This document shows positions 1-8,148 of a stretch of DNA of 64,000 nucleotides, one piece after another. The notes under the pieces were generated by a model. That model was not told the origin of the DNA, made no database searches, and saw only the letters and a list, made by a program, of their open reading frames with translations. Position 1 is the stretch's first letter. Every line of letters starts with the position of its first letter. Source of the stretch: Streptomyces chryseus (lineage in GTDB: Bacteria; Actinomycetota; Actinomycetes; Streptomycetales; Streptomycetaceae). The stretch is from positions 1-64,000 of the forward strand of contig NZ_BMVO01000002.1 in NCBI RefSeq assembly GCF_014650755.1, read 5' to 3'. A program made the translations under genes and the position numbers.

Positions 1-38
1 AGCTGACTGGTACTAATAGGCCGAGGGCTTGTCCTCAG
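1..38 (+). rRNA. rrl: 23S ribosomal RNA, 3' end (partial)
   Basis: The first bases are the conserved end of bacterial 23S rRNA: the block GGTACTAATAGGCCGAGGGC corresponds to the terminal helix region, where E. coli has GGUACUAAUGAACCG. The 5' part lies outside the window. The exact mature 3' end is uncertain by a few bases. Confidence 0.9.
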
Positions 39-145
39 TTGCTCGCGTCCACTGTGTTGTTCCCGGGTTGCGAACAGTTATCGCACCGGTTGAACAGATC
101 CACTTACTTAATTGAAGAGTGTGCTTGTTCGCTAAGCCCGATAGG
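39..145 (+). other. 23S-5S internal transcribed spacer
   Basis: This is a short spacer between 23S and 5S, more AT-rich near its 3' end. It holds no tRNA and no reading frame I would support. It is presumably removed during rRNA processing. Confidence 0.8.
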
Positions 146-264
146 GTTTCGGTGGTCATAGCGTTAGGGAAACGCCCGGTTACATTCCGAACCCGGAAGC
201 TAAGCCTTTCAGCGCCGATGGTACTGCAGGGGGGACCCTGTGGGAGAGTAGGACACCGCCGAAC
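146..264 (+). rRNA. rrf: 5S ribosomal RNA
   Basis: The 119-nt sequence begins GTTTCGGTGGTCATAGCG and ends CACCGCCGAAC, so its ends pair as in 5S rRNA. The internal CCGAACCCGGAAGCTAAG and GATGGTACTGC blocks are the universal 5S loops. Length and sequence match streptomycete 5S closely. It is the last gene of the rRNA operon and is followed directly by a strong terminator. Confidence 0.97.
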
Positions 265-272
265 AATCTTTC

Positions 273-322
273 AGGACCCTTGGTCCAGCGTTCATGCTGG
301 ACCAAGGGTCCTTTTTGTTTTT
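273..322 (+). terminator. rRNA operon intrinsic terminator
   Basis: A perfect 17-bp stem (arms 273-289 and 296-312, left arm AGGACCCTTGGTCCAGC) closes a 6-nt loop and is followed by TTTTTGTTTTT. It is a textbook rho-independent terminator ending the rRNA transcript, and separates it from the next gene. Confidence 0.95.
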
Positions 323-388
323 CCCGAAGCGCGTCGGATGGCCGACTGCGCGAGAATGACTGCGTTACCCCAAGACAGGAGCCAACCG

Positions 389-2563
389 ATGTCCACCAAC
401 TCTTCCGACGATCGTCCGGAGCGCGAGCCGCGCCGGCGAGACGGCGATGACAGGGGCGGATACCGCGGCGGTCGTGACGACCGTGCGCCGCGCCGGGACA
501 ACGATCGCGGTGGGTTCCGTCGTGACGACCGCCCCACCGGCGGCGGATACCGCGGTGGTCGTGACGACCGCCCCAGCGGGCCGCGCCGTGATGACGACCG
601 AGGCGGGCGTCCCAGCGGTGGTGGTGGTGGCTTCCAGCGTCGCGACGACCGGCCGAGCAGCGGCCCTCGCCGCGACGACAACCGGGGCGGCCGCCCCGCA
701 GGCGGTGGTGGCGGGTTCCAGCGTCGCGATGACCGTCCGAGTGGTGGCGGCGGTTACCAGCGCCGCGATGACCGCCCCAGTGGTGGCGGGTTCCAGCGCC
801 GCGATGACCGTCCCAGCAGTGGGCCGCGTCGTGATGACGAGCGTGGTGGCGGGTTCCGTGGCGGTCGTGACGACCGTGCGCCGCGTCGGGACGACCGTCC
901 GAGCGGTGGTGGGTTCCAGCGCCGCGACGACCGCCCCAGTGGTGGCGGTGGCGGGTTCCGTGGCGGTCGTGACGACCATGCGCCGCGTCGCGACGACGAC
1001 CGCCCCAGTGGCGGTGGGTTCCAGCGTCGTGATGACCGCCCCAGTGGTGGTGGCGGTTACCAGCGTCGTGACGAGCGTCCGAGTGGTGGTGGGTTCCAGC
1101 GTCGTGATGACCGTCCCAGCAGTGGGCCGCGTCGTGATGACGAGCGTGGTGGCGGGTTCCGTGGCGGGCGTGACGACCGTGCGCCGCGTCGGGACGACCG
1201 TCCGAGCGGTGGTGGCGGTTACCAGCGTCGCGATGACCGTCCGAGCGGTGGTGGCGGTTACCAGCGTCGCGATGACCGCCCGAGCGGTGGTGGCGGTTAC
1301 CAGCGTCGCGATGACCGTCCGAGCGGTGGTGGCGGTTACCAGCGTCGCGATGACCGCCCGAGCGGTGGTGGCGGTTACCAGCGTCGTGACGAGCGTCCGA
1401 GTGGTGGTGGGTTCCAGCGTCGTGATGACCGCCCCAGTGGTGGCGGTGGCGGGTTCCGTGGCGGGCGTGACGAGCGTGCGCCGCGTCGCGACGACGACCG
1501 CCCCAGTGGTGGTGGGTTCCAGCGTCGTGATGACCGGCCGGCAGGTGGGGGTTACCAGCGGCGTGACGACGAGCGGGGGGCTTCGTTCCCGCGTGACGAC
1601 CGGTCCAGGGGGCCGCGTCGTGATGACGAGCGTGGTGGCGGGTTCCGGGGCGGGCGTGACGACCGTGGGCCCCGCCGGGACGACCGTGCGCCGCGTCGGG
1701 ACGACCGTGACGGTTACCGCGGGCAGCGTGACGACCGGGAGCGTGAGCCCGTCAAGCGGCTCCCCATCCCCGAGGACGTCACGGGCCACGAGATCGACAA
1801 GGACGTGCGCCAGGAGCTCCAGAGCCTGCCGAAGACGCTGGCCGAGGACGTCGCCAAGAACCTCGTCATGGTCGCCAACCTCATCGACGACGACCCCGAG
1901 GAGGCCTACGCCTACTCGCGCATCGCGCTGAGGCTCGCCTCGCGCGTGGCCGCCGTACGGGAGGCCGCGGGCTTCGCGGCGTACGCGACGCAGCGGTACA
2001 CGGAGGCGCTCGCGGAGTTCCGCGCCGCCCGCCGTATGACCGGAAGCGTCGAGTTGTGGCCCGTCATGGCGGACTGCGAGCGCGGGCTCGGGCGGCCGGA
2101 GCGGGCGATGGCGATGGCCGGTGAGCCCGAGGTGCAGAAGCTCGACAAGGCGGGCCAGGTCGAGATGCGCATGGTCGCGGCCGGCGCCCGCCGGGACATG
2201 GGGCAGATCGACGCGGCCATCGTGACCCTCCAGGGCCCCGAGCTGGCTTCGAACTCGGTGCAGCCGTGGACCGCGCGGCTTCGGTACGCGTACGCCGACG
2301 CGCTGCTGACCACCGGGCGGGAAGCCGAGGCGCGTGAGTGGTTCGCCAAGGCGATCGAGGCCGACAAGGACGGGCTGACGGACGCTTCGGACCGGCTGGC
2401 CCAGCTCGACGGCGTCGACTTCGTCGACGCTCTCGACGAGGACGGCGAGGAGTCCGGGCAGGCCCCTGTGGAGGCTCAGACCGTCGTGACGGACGACTCC
2501 GACTCCGGTTCTGACGCCGCCGAGGCCGACGGTGACTCCGCGGCTGAGGGCGAGAAGGACTGA
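389..2563 (+). CDS. Arg/Gly/Asp-rich repeat protein with C-terminal TPR-like region
   Basis: The 724-aa product has two parts. Residues about 10-460 are a low-complexity, highly charged tract built on a 13-residue unit (RDDRPSGGGGYQR and variants such as GGGFRGGRDDRAPR), with five near-identical copies in a row near 1192-1390. Residues about 465-690 form an alpha-helical, TPR-like region (AYSRIALRLASRVAAVREAAG, then YTEALAEFRAARR), and the tail is acidic. The start was chosen because the ATG at 389 has AGGAG about 9 bp upstream; the frame stays open further 5' into the rRNA terminator, so the longer form is not real. RG/RGG-type tracts commonly bind RNA, and the gene sits next to an rRNA operon; an RNA-related role is inference only. 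A TPR protein precedes the HAD phosphatase and tlyA in mycobacteria as I recall. Confidence 0.85.
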   Translation: MSTNSSDDRPEREPRRRDGDDRGGYRGGRDDRAPRRDNDRGGFRRDDRPTGGGYRGGRDDRPSGPRRDDDRGGRPSGGGGGFQRRDDRPSSGPRRDDNRGGRPAGGGGGFQRRDDRPSGGGGYQRRDDRPSGGGFQRRDDRPSSGPRRDDERGGGFRGGRDDRAPRRDDRPSGGGFQRRDDRPSGGGGGFRGGRDDHAPRRDDDRPSGGGFQRRDDRPSGGGGYQRRDERPSGGGFQRRDDRPSSGPRRDDERGGGFRGGRDDRAPRRDDRPSGGGGYQRRDDRPSGGGGYQRRDDRPSGGGGYQRRDDRPSGGGGYQRRDDRPSGGGGYQRRDERPSGGGFQRRDDRPSGGGGGFRGGRDERAPRRDDDRPSGGGFQRRDDRPAGGGYQRRDDERGASFPRDDRSRGPRRDDERGGGFRGGRDDRGPRRDDRAPRRDDRDGYRGQRDDREREPVKRLPIPEDVTGHEIDKDVRQELQSLPKTLAEDVAKNLVMVANLIDDDPEEAYAYSRIALRLASRVAAVREAAGFAAYATQRYTEALAEFRAARRMTGSVELWPVMADCERGLGRPERAMAMAGEPEVQKLDKAGQVEMRMVAAGARRDMGQIDAAIVTLQGPELASNSVQPWTARLRYAYADALLTTGREAEAREWFAKAIEADKDGLTDASDRLAQLDGVDFVDALDEDGEESGQAPVEAQTVVTDDSDSGSDAAEADGDSAAEGEKD

Positions 2564-2580
2564 CTGAGTCCGTATGTGTG

Positions 2581-2615
2581 AAAGGGCGGCACCCCACCGG
2601 GGTGCCGCCCTTTCG
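2581..2615 (+). terminator. Bidirectional hairpin terminator
   Basis: A 15-bp perfect stem (2581-2595 with 2599-2613, left arm AAAGGGCGGCACCCC) has a 3-nt loop and lies between the convergent TPR-protein and DUF1015 genes. A-runs and T-runs flank both sides, so it can serve both strands. Confidence 0.9.
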
Positions 2616-2629
2616 CGTTCGGGGTCGGC

Positions 2630-3913
2630 TCAGCTCACGTCGAGGCTGCGCAGGACCAGGCCCGTCGCCGGCTTCGGGCCGAACGAGGTGGACTTGCGGG
2701 GCATGGTGACGCCCTGACGGGCCAGGTCCCGGACGACCTCTTCGCGTACCGGGTGCATCAGGACGGCCGTGCCGCCGTGGCGCTCCGCCTGGGTGACGGC
2801 TGCCTCGGTGCCGTGGATGTACGCGATGTGCTCGGGGGCGTCGGGGATCGACCACACATGGTCCAGGAGGGCCGCGTGCAGGACCGTCGCGTCCAGGGTG
2901 CGCCAGGCCTCGGGGCGGCCGGACGGAATCGTACGGGACAGCAGGGCCTCGTCGGGGCGGTCGACGAGGTGGAAGCCGCCGTCGCCGGCCAGCAGGAACG
3001 CGTTGCCGGCGCCGGCCGCGTCGGCCAGGGCGTCCAGGGCACGGGGGAGCGGGCCCGGGACCTCGCGGACGCGGAAGGTGTCCGCGACGGCCGCCAGGGC
3101 GTCGGCGACGGGGAGGCGGTGCAGCAGGCGGTGGATGGCACGGACCTGGAGCGGGTAGCGGGCCGTGTCGATGAGAAGGACGAGGCCGGAGTCCCAGGGG
3201 CCGTCGGCCGGGTGTTCCGCCTGGAGGCGGAGGTACGTCGCCCAGCGGTGGTGGCCGTCGGCGATGAGCGCCTGGTGGTGGGACAGGTCGGCCGTGGCCT
3301 CGGCCAGCTCGGCGGGGTCCGTGACGGACCACAGGCGATGGCTGAAACCGTCCTCCGTCGTGGTGGCCAGGAGCGGCGGGCGCAGGATGGTGCGCTCGAT
3401 GACGGCGCTCGCGCCGGTCTCGGCGCCGCCGCCGCGGTACGTCAGCAGGAGCGGTTCGAGGTTCGTGGCGGTGGCGCGCATCAGGGCGGCGCGGTCGGCG
3501 ACGACGTGCGGCATGACGTCCTCATGGGGGAGGACGACGCCGTCGGCGGGCGGGGAGAGGGTGAGGGCACCGATCAGGCCGCGCTGGAGGAGGTCGCCGC
3601 TGCGCTGCTCGTACACGTACAGGGCCGGCTCCGGGTCCGGGGCGAGCACGCCTTCGGACAGCCAGCGGCGCAGGGTGTCGGCGGCCTGCTGGTTGCGGAC
3701 GGCCGGGGTGGCGGCCTGCGGGAGGATCAGGCGGACGATGTTGTACGGGTCGGCCGACTCCAGGTGGTGGAGGCCGTCGGGCCGTACGACCACGTCGTAC
3801 GGCGGGGACGTGACAGCGGCCAGGCTGCTCACTCGCTCGGGGACGTAGCGCAGTCCACGGAACGGGGCCAGGCGCAGGCCGTGGTCCTCCTCGGGCCGAC
3901 CAGGTGTACTCAT
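2630..3913 (-). CDS. DUF1015 family protein
   Basis: The 427-aa soluble protein begins MSTPGRPEEDHGLRLAPFRG. It carries the features I associate with DUF1015: the N-terminal SPPYDVV and YNIVRLILPQ blocks, a YVYEQ strand, and the central GHHRW motif (IADGHHRWATYL) that resembles a metal or phosphate site. Its length is typical of the family. The molecular function is not known; some members sit near D-3-phosphoglycerate dehydrogenase or aminotransferase genes. It is transcribed divergently from the HAD phosphatase with 72 bp between starts. The ATG at 3913 is the only good start before upstream family-unlike sequence. Confidence 0.85.
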   Translation of the reverse strand: MSTPGRPEEDHGLRLAPFRGLRYVPERVSSLAAVTSPPYDVVVRPDGLHHLESADPYNIVRLILPQAATPAVRNQQAADTLRRWLSEGVLAPDPEPALYVYEQRSGDLLQRGLIGALTLSPPADGVVLPHEDVMPHVVADRAALMRATATNLEPLLLTYRGGGAETGASAVIERTILRPPLLATTTEDGFSHRLWSVTDPAELAEATADLSHHQALIADGHHRWATYLRLQAEHPADGPWDSGLVLLIDTARYPLQVRAIHRLLHRLPVADALAAVADTFRVREVPGPLPRALDALADAAGAGNAFLLAGDGGFHLVDRPDEALLSRTIPSGRPEAWRTLDATVLHAALLDHVWSIPDAPEHIAYIHGTEAAVTQAERHGGTAVLMHPVREEVVRDLARQGVTMPRKSTSFGPKPATGLVLRSLDVS

Positions 3914-3985
3914 TGGTGCATCGTAAGTGGGGTCGTCCGATGAGCGATGATCGGGGGACGAGCGAGGATCTAGGAGCGATACGGA

Positions 3986-5014
3986 ATGAGCCAGCGGACC
4001 AGGACCCGGCCCGACACGAGCGCGCGTGCGCTGAGGGAGGCGTACGACACGGCTCTGCTGGATCTCGACGGGGTGGTGTACGCGGGCGGCGTGGCCGTCG
4101 CGCACGCCGTGGACGCGCTCGGGGTGGCCCGCGAGGGCGGGATGCACCTCGCGTATGTGACGAACAACGCGTTGCGGACGCCCGACGCGGTCGCCGAGCA
4201 CCTGACGGAGCTCGGAGTGCCGGCGGAGGCCTCCGACGTCATCACCTCGGCGCAGGCGGTCGCGCGGCTGATCGCCGATCAGGTGCCCGCCGGGGCCCGG
4301 GTGTTGGTGGTGGGCGGCGACGGGCTGCGGGTCGCGCTGCGCGAGCGCGGGCTGGTGCCCGTGGAGTCGGCGGAGGACGATCCGGTGGCCGTGGTACAGG
4401 GGTACGGCGGGCCCGATCTGGCGTGGGGCCGGTTCGCGGAGGCGTCGTACGCCGTCGCGCGGGGGTTGCCGTGGTTCGCCTCCAACACCGACCTGACGAT
4501 TCCCAGCGCGCGGGGGATCGCGCCGGGCAACGGCGCGGCGGTGGAGGTCGTGCGGATCGCCACGGGCGCCGAGCCGCAGGTGGCGGGCAAGCCGCTGCCG
4601 CCGATGCACCGGGAGACGATCCTGCGCACCGGCGCCGAGCGGCCGCTGGTGGTCGGGGACCGGCTGGACACGGACATCGAGGGGGCGAACGTCGGCGGCG
4701 TGGACTCGCTGCTCGTCCTCACCGGGGTGACGGACGCCGCGCAGCTGCTGGCGGCGGCGCCGAAGTACCGGCCGACGTATGTGGACGCGGATCTGCGGGG
4801 CTTGCTCACCGGGCAGCCGGAAGTGGCCGGGCGCGACGGCGGGTTCGCGTGCGGTGGCTGGACCGCTGCCGTGCGGGACGGGGAGCTGGTGGCCGACGGC
4901 GAGGGCGCGGCGATGGACGGGCTGCGGGCGCTGTGCGCGGCGGCCTGGACGTACGCGGGGGACGGGACGTGCGAGCTGGACGCGGGGAAGGCGCTGGAGC
5001 GGGTGGGGCTTTGA
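3986..5014 (+). CDS. HAD-IIA family hydrolase (NagD/PGP-like phosphatase)
   Basis: The 342-aa cytoplasmic phosphatase shows HAD motif I (LLDLDGVVY, nucleophile Asp26 and Asp28), motif II (VTNN), the GKPLPP lysine of motif III and the acidic GDRLDTDIEG motif IV. The C2-type cap lies between motifs II and III, as in NagD and phosphoglycolate phosphatase relatives. Its natural substrate is unclear. The ATG at 3986 follows TAGGAG by about 10 bp. As I recall, mycobacteria also keep a HAD phosphatase just upstream of the small protein and tlyA, so this is probably ancestral linkage. Confidence 0.9.
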   Translation: MSQRTRTRPDTSARALREAYDTALLDLDGVVYAGGVAVAHAVDALGVAREGGMHLAYVTNNALRTPDAVAEHLTELGVPAEASDVITSAQAVARLIADQVPAGARVLVVGGDGLRVALRERGLVPVESAEDDPVAVVQGYGGPDLAWGRFAEASYAVARGLPWFASNTDLTIPSARGIAPGNGAAVEVVRIATGAEPQVAGKPLPPMHRETILRTGAERPLVVGDRLDTDIEGANVGGVDSLLVLTGVTDAAQLLAAAPKYRPTYVDADLRGLLTGQPEVAGRDGGFACGGWTAAVRDGELVADGEGAAMDGLRALCAAAWTYAGDGTCELDAGKALERVGL

Positions 5015-5121
5015 CCTCACGGCGTCGCGGCACGGGGTCGTCGGCACGGCGTGGCGGCAGAGTGCCGCGGGGCGCCGTCGCCGCTCGGCGTCGTGGGAGG
5101 CCGGCGGGGGTGCCGCGTCCG

Positions 5122-5150
5122 TTGGTCGTAATGCGAGGGTAGGCTAACCT
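5122..5150 (+). promoter_or_regulatory. Leaderless promoter of the siderophore transporter operon
   Basis: A -35-like TTGGTC (5122-5127), a 17-bp spacer and a -10 TAACCT (5145-5150) are followed 6 bp later by the GTG start at 5157. Transcription would therefore start on or next to the start codon. No Shine-Dalgarno sequence precedes the GTG. The -10 lies inside the iron box. Confidence 0.6.
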
Positions 5151-5152
5151 AA
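5134..5152. promoter_or_regulatory. Putative iron box (DmdR1/IdeR-type operator)
   Basis: The 19-mer CGAGGGTAGGCTAACCTAA matches the right half of the actinobacterial iron-repressor box (TTAGGTTAGGCTNACCTAA) fully and the left half loosely. It overlaps the -10 element and ends 4 bp before the start codon, so a bound Fe-DmdR repressor would block the promoter directly. Expected regulation is repression in iron-replete cells. Confidence 0.75.
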
Positions 5153-5156
5153 CTGC

Positions 5157-6212
5157 GTGTTGGTCGAGAGTTCCCCCAAGCAGAGCGCGGTGCAGGCCCC
5201 TCCGGCCCCCGCGTCCCCCAGACGCAACGCCGTGCGCGCCGTGGGGCTGTTCGTCTCCGTCGGCGTCCTGTTGCTGGTCGTCGTCGCGAGCATCGCGATC
5301 GGCGCCAAGCCGCTCGCGCCGGGCGACGTGTGGCACGGCCTGTTCCAGGCCACGGGGACGGGCAACGACGTGATCGTCCAGGACGTACGGGTGCCCCGCA
5401 CCATCCTGGGCGTGCTCGTCGGGGTGGCGCTCGGGCTCTCCGGCGCCGTCATGCAGGGGCTCACCCGCAACCCGCTCGCCGAACCGGGCATCCTCGGTGT
5501 GAACGCCGGCGCGGCGGCCGCCGTCGTGTCCGCCATCAGCTTCTTCGGCATCACCTCGCTGACCGGATACGTCTGGTTCTCGTTCGTCGGCGCGGGCGTC
5601 GTCTCGGTGCTCGTCTACGTCCTGGGGGGCAGCCGGGGCGCGACCCCCGTACGGCTGGCGCTCGCCGGCACTGCCGCGACCGCCGCGCTCTACGGCTACG
5701 TCAACGCCGTACAGCTGATGGACTCGGCGGCGCTGGAGCAGATCCGGTTCTGGACCGTCGGCTCGCTGGCCTCCGCCGACATGGAGATCATCGGCAAGGT
5801 CTGGCCGTTCATCGCCGCAGGTGTGGTGCTCGCCCTGCTGATCGCCCGGCCGCTCAACGCCATGGAGATGGGCGACGACACGGCGCGGGCGCTGGGCGCT
5901 CATCTCACCCGTACGCGCGTGCTCGCCATGGTCGCCGTGACACTGCTGTGCGGCGCCGCGACCGCCGCCTGCGGGCCGATCGTCTTCATCGGGCTGATGG
6001 TCCCGCACCTGGTGCGGACCCTCACGGGACCCGACATGCGCTGGATCCTGCCGTACGCCGCCGTGCTGGCGCCGGTGCTGCTGCTGGGCTCCGACGTCAT
6101 CGGGCGGGTCGTGGCCCGGCCGTCCGAACTGCAGGTCGGCATCGTGACCGCGCTCGTCGGCGGACCCGTCTTCATCCATCTCGTACGCCGCCGGAAGATG
6201 GCTCAACTGTGA
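5157..6212 (+). CDS. FecCD-family ferric-siderophore ABC permease, subunit 1
   Basis: The 351-aa integral membrane protein is of the BtuC/FecCD/FhuB type with about ten transmembrane segments. Recognisable blocks are VPRTILGVLVGVALGLSG, TRNPLAEPGILGVNAGAA, an ALAGTAATAALYG stretch and a C-terminal FIGLMVPHLVRTLTGPDMRW. It would form half of the membrane channel importing an Fe3+-siderophore. The GTG start lies immediately behind the iron box. The next permease overlaps its stop by 4 bp (GTGA), so the two are translationally coupled. No substrate-binding lipoprotein is encoded in the operon. Confidence 0.93.
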   Translation: MLVESSPKQSAVQAPPAPASPRRNAVRAVGLFVSVGVLLLVVVASIAIGAKPLAPGDVWHGLFQATGTGNDVIVQDVRVPRTILGVLVGVALGLSGAVMQGLTRNPLAEPGILGVNAGAAAAVVSAISFFGITSLTGYVWFSFVGAGVVSVLVYVLGGSRGATPVRLALAGTAATAALYGYVNAVQLMDSAALEQIRFWTVGSLASADMEIIGKVWPFIAAGVVLALLIARPLNAMEMGDDTARALGAHLTRTRVLAMVAVTLLCGAATAACGPIVFIGLMVPHLVRTLTGPDMRWILPYAAVLAPVLLLGSDVIGRVVARPSELQVGIVTALVGGPVFIHLVRRRKMAQL

Positions 6213-7288
6213 CTGTTACCTCTCCTTCGCGGCCCCGGAACCCGTCCAGGACCCGGACCTCGCGCGCGATACGCACCGGCGGCGGGCTCTCCTTCCGGAT
6301 CGAGCCGAGGGCGCTCCTCGCCACGCTGCTGCTCACCGCCGCGGCGGTGGGCATGGGGGTCGTGCTCATCGGCAGTGGCGACTTCCCGATGTCACCGGGC
6401 GACGTCGTACGTACGCTCCTCGGCAACGGCACGGCGTCGCAGGAGTTCATCGTGACCGAGCTGCGGATGCCGCGGGCCGTCGTCGCGCTGCTCGTCGGTG
6501 CGGCGCTCGGGGCCTCCGGCGCCGTCTTCCAGTCCATCTCCCGCAACCCGCTGGGAAGTCCGGACGTGATCGGTTTCGGGCAGGGCGCCACGGCCGGCGC
6601 GCTGACCGTGATCGTGCTGTTCAAGGGCAACGCGCTCGCGGTGACGGGTGGCGCGCTCGTCGGCTGCCTCCTGACGGGAGCCGCCGTCTACTTCCTCGCG
6701 TGGAAGCGGGGCGTGCACGGCTTCCGGCTGGTCCTCGTCGGCATCGGCGCGGCCGCCATGCTGACGGCGCTCAACCACTACCTGATCACCAAGGCCAGCA
6801 TCGTCGACGCCACCCGGGCGACGGTGTGGATGACGGGCTCGCTCGACGGACGCGGCTGGGAGCAGGCGTGGCCGCTGCTCGGTGTGTGCGCCGTACTGAT
6901 CCCGCTGGTACTGGGGCACGGGCGGTCGCTGCGCATGATGGAGATGGGCGACGACGCGGCGTACGCCCTGGGAGTGAGCGTCGAACGCGCCCGGCTCGTG
7001 CTGATGCTGTCCGCCGTCCTGCTCATCGCCGTGGCCACGGCCGCCGCCGGGCCCATCGCGTTCGTGGCGCTGAGCGCGCCGCAGCTCGCCCGCAGGCTGA
7101 CGCGGTCGCCGGGCGCCAACCTCGGCGCCTCGGTGTGCATGGGCGCCACCCTCCTGGTGGTCGCCGACTGGGTCGCCCAGCAGGCCCTCGGCGGCACCCA
7201 GCTGCCGGTGGGTGTGGTGACCGGCGTGCTCGGCGGCTGCTACCTGCTGTGGCTGCTGGTCACCGAGCGCAAGGCGGGACGTATATGA
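6209..7288 (+). CDS. FecCD-family ferric-siderophore ABC permease, subunit 2
   Basis: The 359-aa membrane protein is paralogous to the preceding permease. It has an Arg/Ser-rich cytoplasmic N-terminus (about 35 residues), then MPRAVVALLVGAALGASG, SRNPLGSPDVIGFGQGA and the C-terminal FVALSAPQLARRLTRS. It completes the heterodimeric channel. The GTG start is set by the GTGA overlap with the upstream stop; the frame is open much further upstream, but that part only shadows the first permease. It overlaps the ATPase gene by ATGA. Confidence 0.92.
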   Translation: MTVTSPSRPRNPSRTRTSRAIRTGGGLSFRIEPRALLATLLLTAAAVGMGVVLIGSGDFPMSPGDVVRTLLGNGTASQEFIVTELRMPRAVVALLVGAALGASGAVFQSISRNPLGSPDVIGFGQGATAGALTVIVLFKGNALAVTGGALVGCLLTGAAVYFLAWKRGVHGFRLVLVGIGAAAMLTALNHYLITKASIVDATRATVWMTGSLDGRGWEQAWPLLGVCAVLIPLVLGHGRSLRMMEMGDDAAYALGVSVERARLVLMLSAVLLIAVATAAAGPIAFVALSAPQLARRLTRSPGANLGASVCMGATLLVVADWVAQQALGGTQLPVGVVTGVLGGCYLLWLLVTERKAGRI

Positions 7289-8148
7289 CGACCGAGAAGA
7301 ACCCCAGGAGCATGCCAGTGCAGCGTCAGCGCCTCAGCGCGGAGTCCGTGACCCTCGCGTACGACCAGCGGGTCATCGCCGAAGACCTCTCCGTCGGGAT
7401 ACCCGACCACTCGTTCACGGTCATCGTCGGACCGAACGCCTGCGGCAAGTCCACGCTGCTGCGCGCCCTCTCACGGATGCTCAAGCCCACGCAGGGGCGG
7501 GTGCTCCTGGACGGGCACGCCATCGGCTCCATGCCGGCGAAGAAGGTCGCCAAGACCCTGGGGCTGCTGCCGCAGTCGTCCATCGCGCCCGACGGGATCA
7601 CCGTCGCCGACCTGGTGGCGCGCGGCCGCTACCCGCACCAGGGGCTGCTGCGGCAGTGGTCGCCGCAGGACGAGCGGATCGTCGAGGAGTCGATGCGGTC
7701 CACGGGCGTCGGCGAGCTGGCCGACCGGTACGTCGACGAGCTGTCCGGCGGGCAGCGCCAGCGGGTGTGGATCGCGATGGCCCTGGCCCAGCAGACGCCG
7801 CTGCTGCTGCTCGACGAGCCGACGACCTTCCTCGACATCCAGCACCAGATCGACGTGCTCGACCTGTGCGCGGAACTGCACGAGACGCGGGGCCGCACCC
7901 TGGTCGCCGTACTGCACGACCTGAACCACGCCGCGCGGTACGCCACGCACCTGATCGCCATGCGGGACGGCGAGGTCGTGGCGCAGGGGCCGCCGGCCGA
8001 GGTGGTCACCGCGGAGCTGGTGGAGCGGGTCTTCGGGCTGCGCTGTCAGGTCATCGACGATCCGGAGACGGGGACGCCGCTGGTGGTGCCGGCGGCGCGG
8101 CAGGCGCGCGGCCGGGCCGTGGCCGCGCCGGCTACAGCAGCTTCCTGA
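7285..8148 (+). CDS. Ferric-siderophore ABC transporter ATP-binding protein (FepC/FecE type)
   Basis: The 287-aa ABC ATPase has Walker A GPNACGKS (residues 49-56), a Q-loop at LLPQSS, the LSGGQRQR signature (153-160), Walker B LLLLDEP and the switch His in VLHDLNHA. These are the usual features of siderophore importers. The ATG at 7285 overlaps the permease stop; an ATG at 7312 with a good AGGAG just upstream is a possible alternative start, 9 residues shorter. The last 17 bp overlap the convergent SCP2-like gene. Confidence 0.93.
   Translation: MTTEKNPRSMPVQRQRLSAESVTLAYDQRVIAEDLSVGIPDHSFTVIVGPNACGKSTLLRALSRMLKPTQGRVLLDGHAIGSMPAKKVAKTLGLLPQSSIAPDGITVADLVARGRYPHQGLLRQWSPQDERIVEESMRSTGVGELADRYVDELSGGQRQRVWIAMALAQQTPLLLLDEPTTFLDIQHQIDVLDLCAELHETRGRTLVAVLHDLNHAARYATHLIAMRDGEVVAQGPPAEVVTAELVERVFGLRCQVIDDPETGTPLVVPAARQARGRAVAAPATAAS

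Noticed and set aside
119..388. Upstream extension of the RG/TPR protein to position 119
   Set aside because: It would cross the 5S rRNA and its terminator; ATG 389 has a proper Shine-Dalgarno.
600..1600. Possible CRISPR array
   Set aside because: The direct repeats have no unique spacers; they keep the reading frame and code for a 13-residue unit.
365..1931. Long alternative reading frames on both strands across the Arg/Gly repeat gene (474 and 494 codons)
   Set aside because: They exist only because the repeats are GC-rich and free of stops in other frames. They have no family motifs or start signals, and the + frame with RBS and TPR end is clearly the real one.
5330..6208. N-terminal extension of the second FecCD permease
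   Set aside because: The frame is open, but residues there are low-complexity shadow of the first permease; the GTGA overlap gives the natural start.
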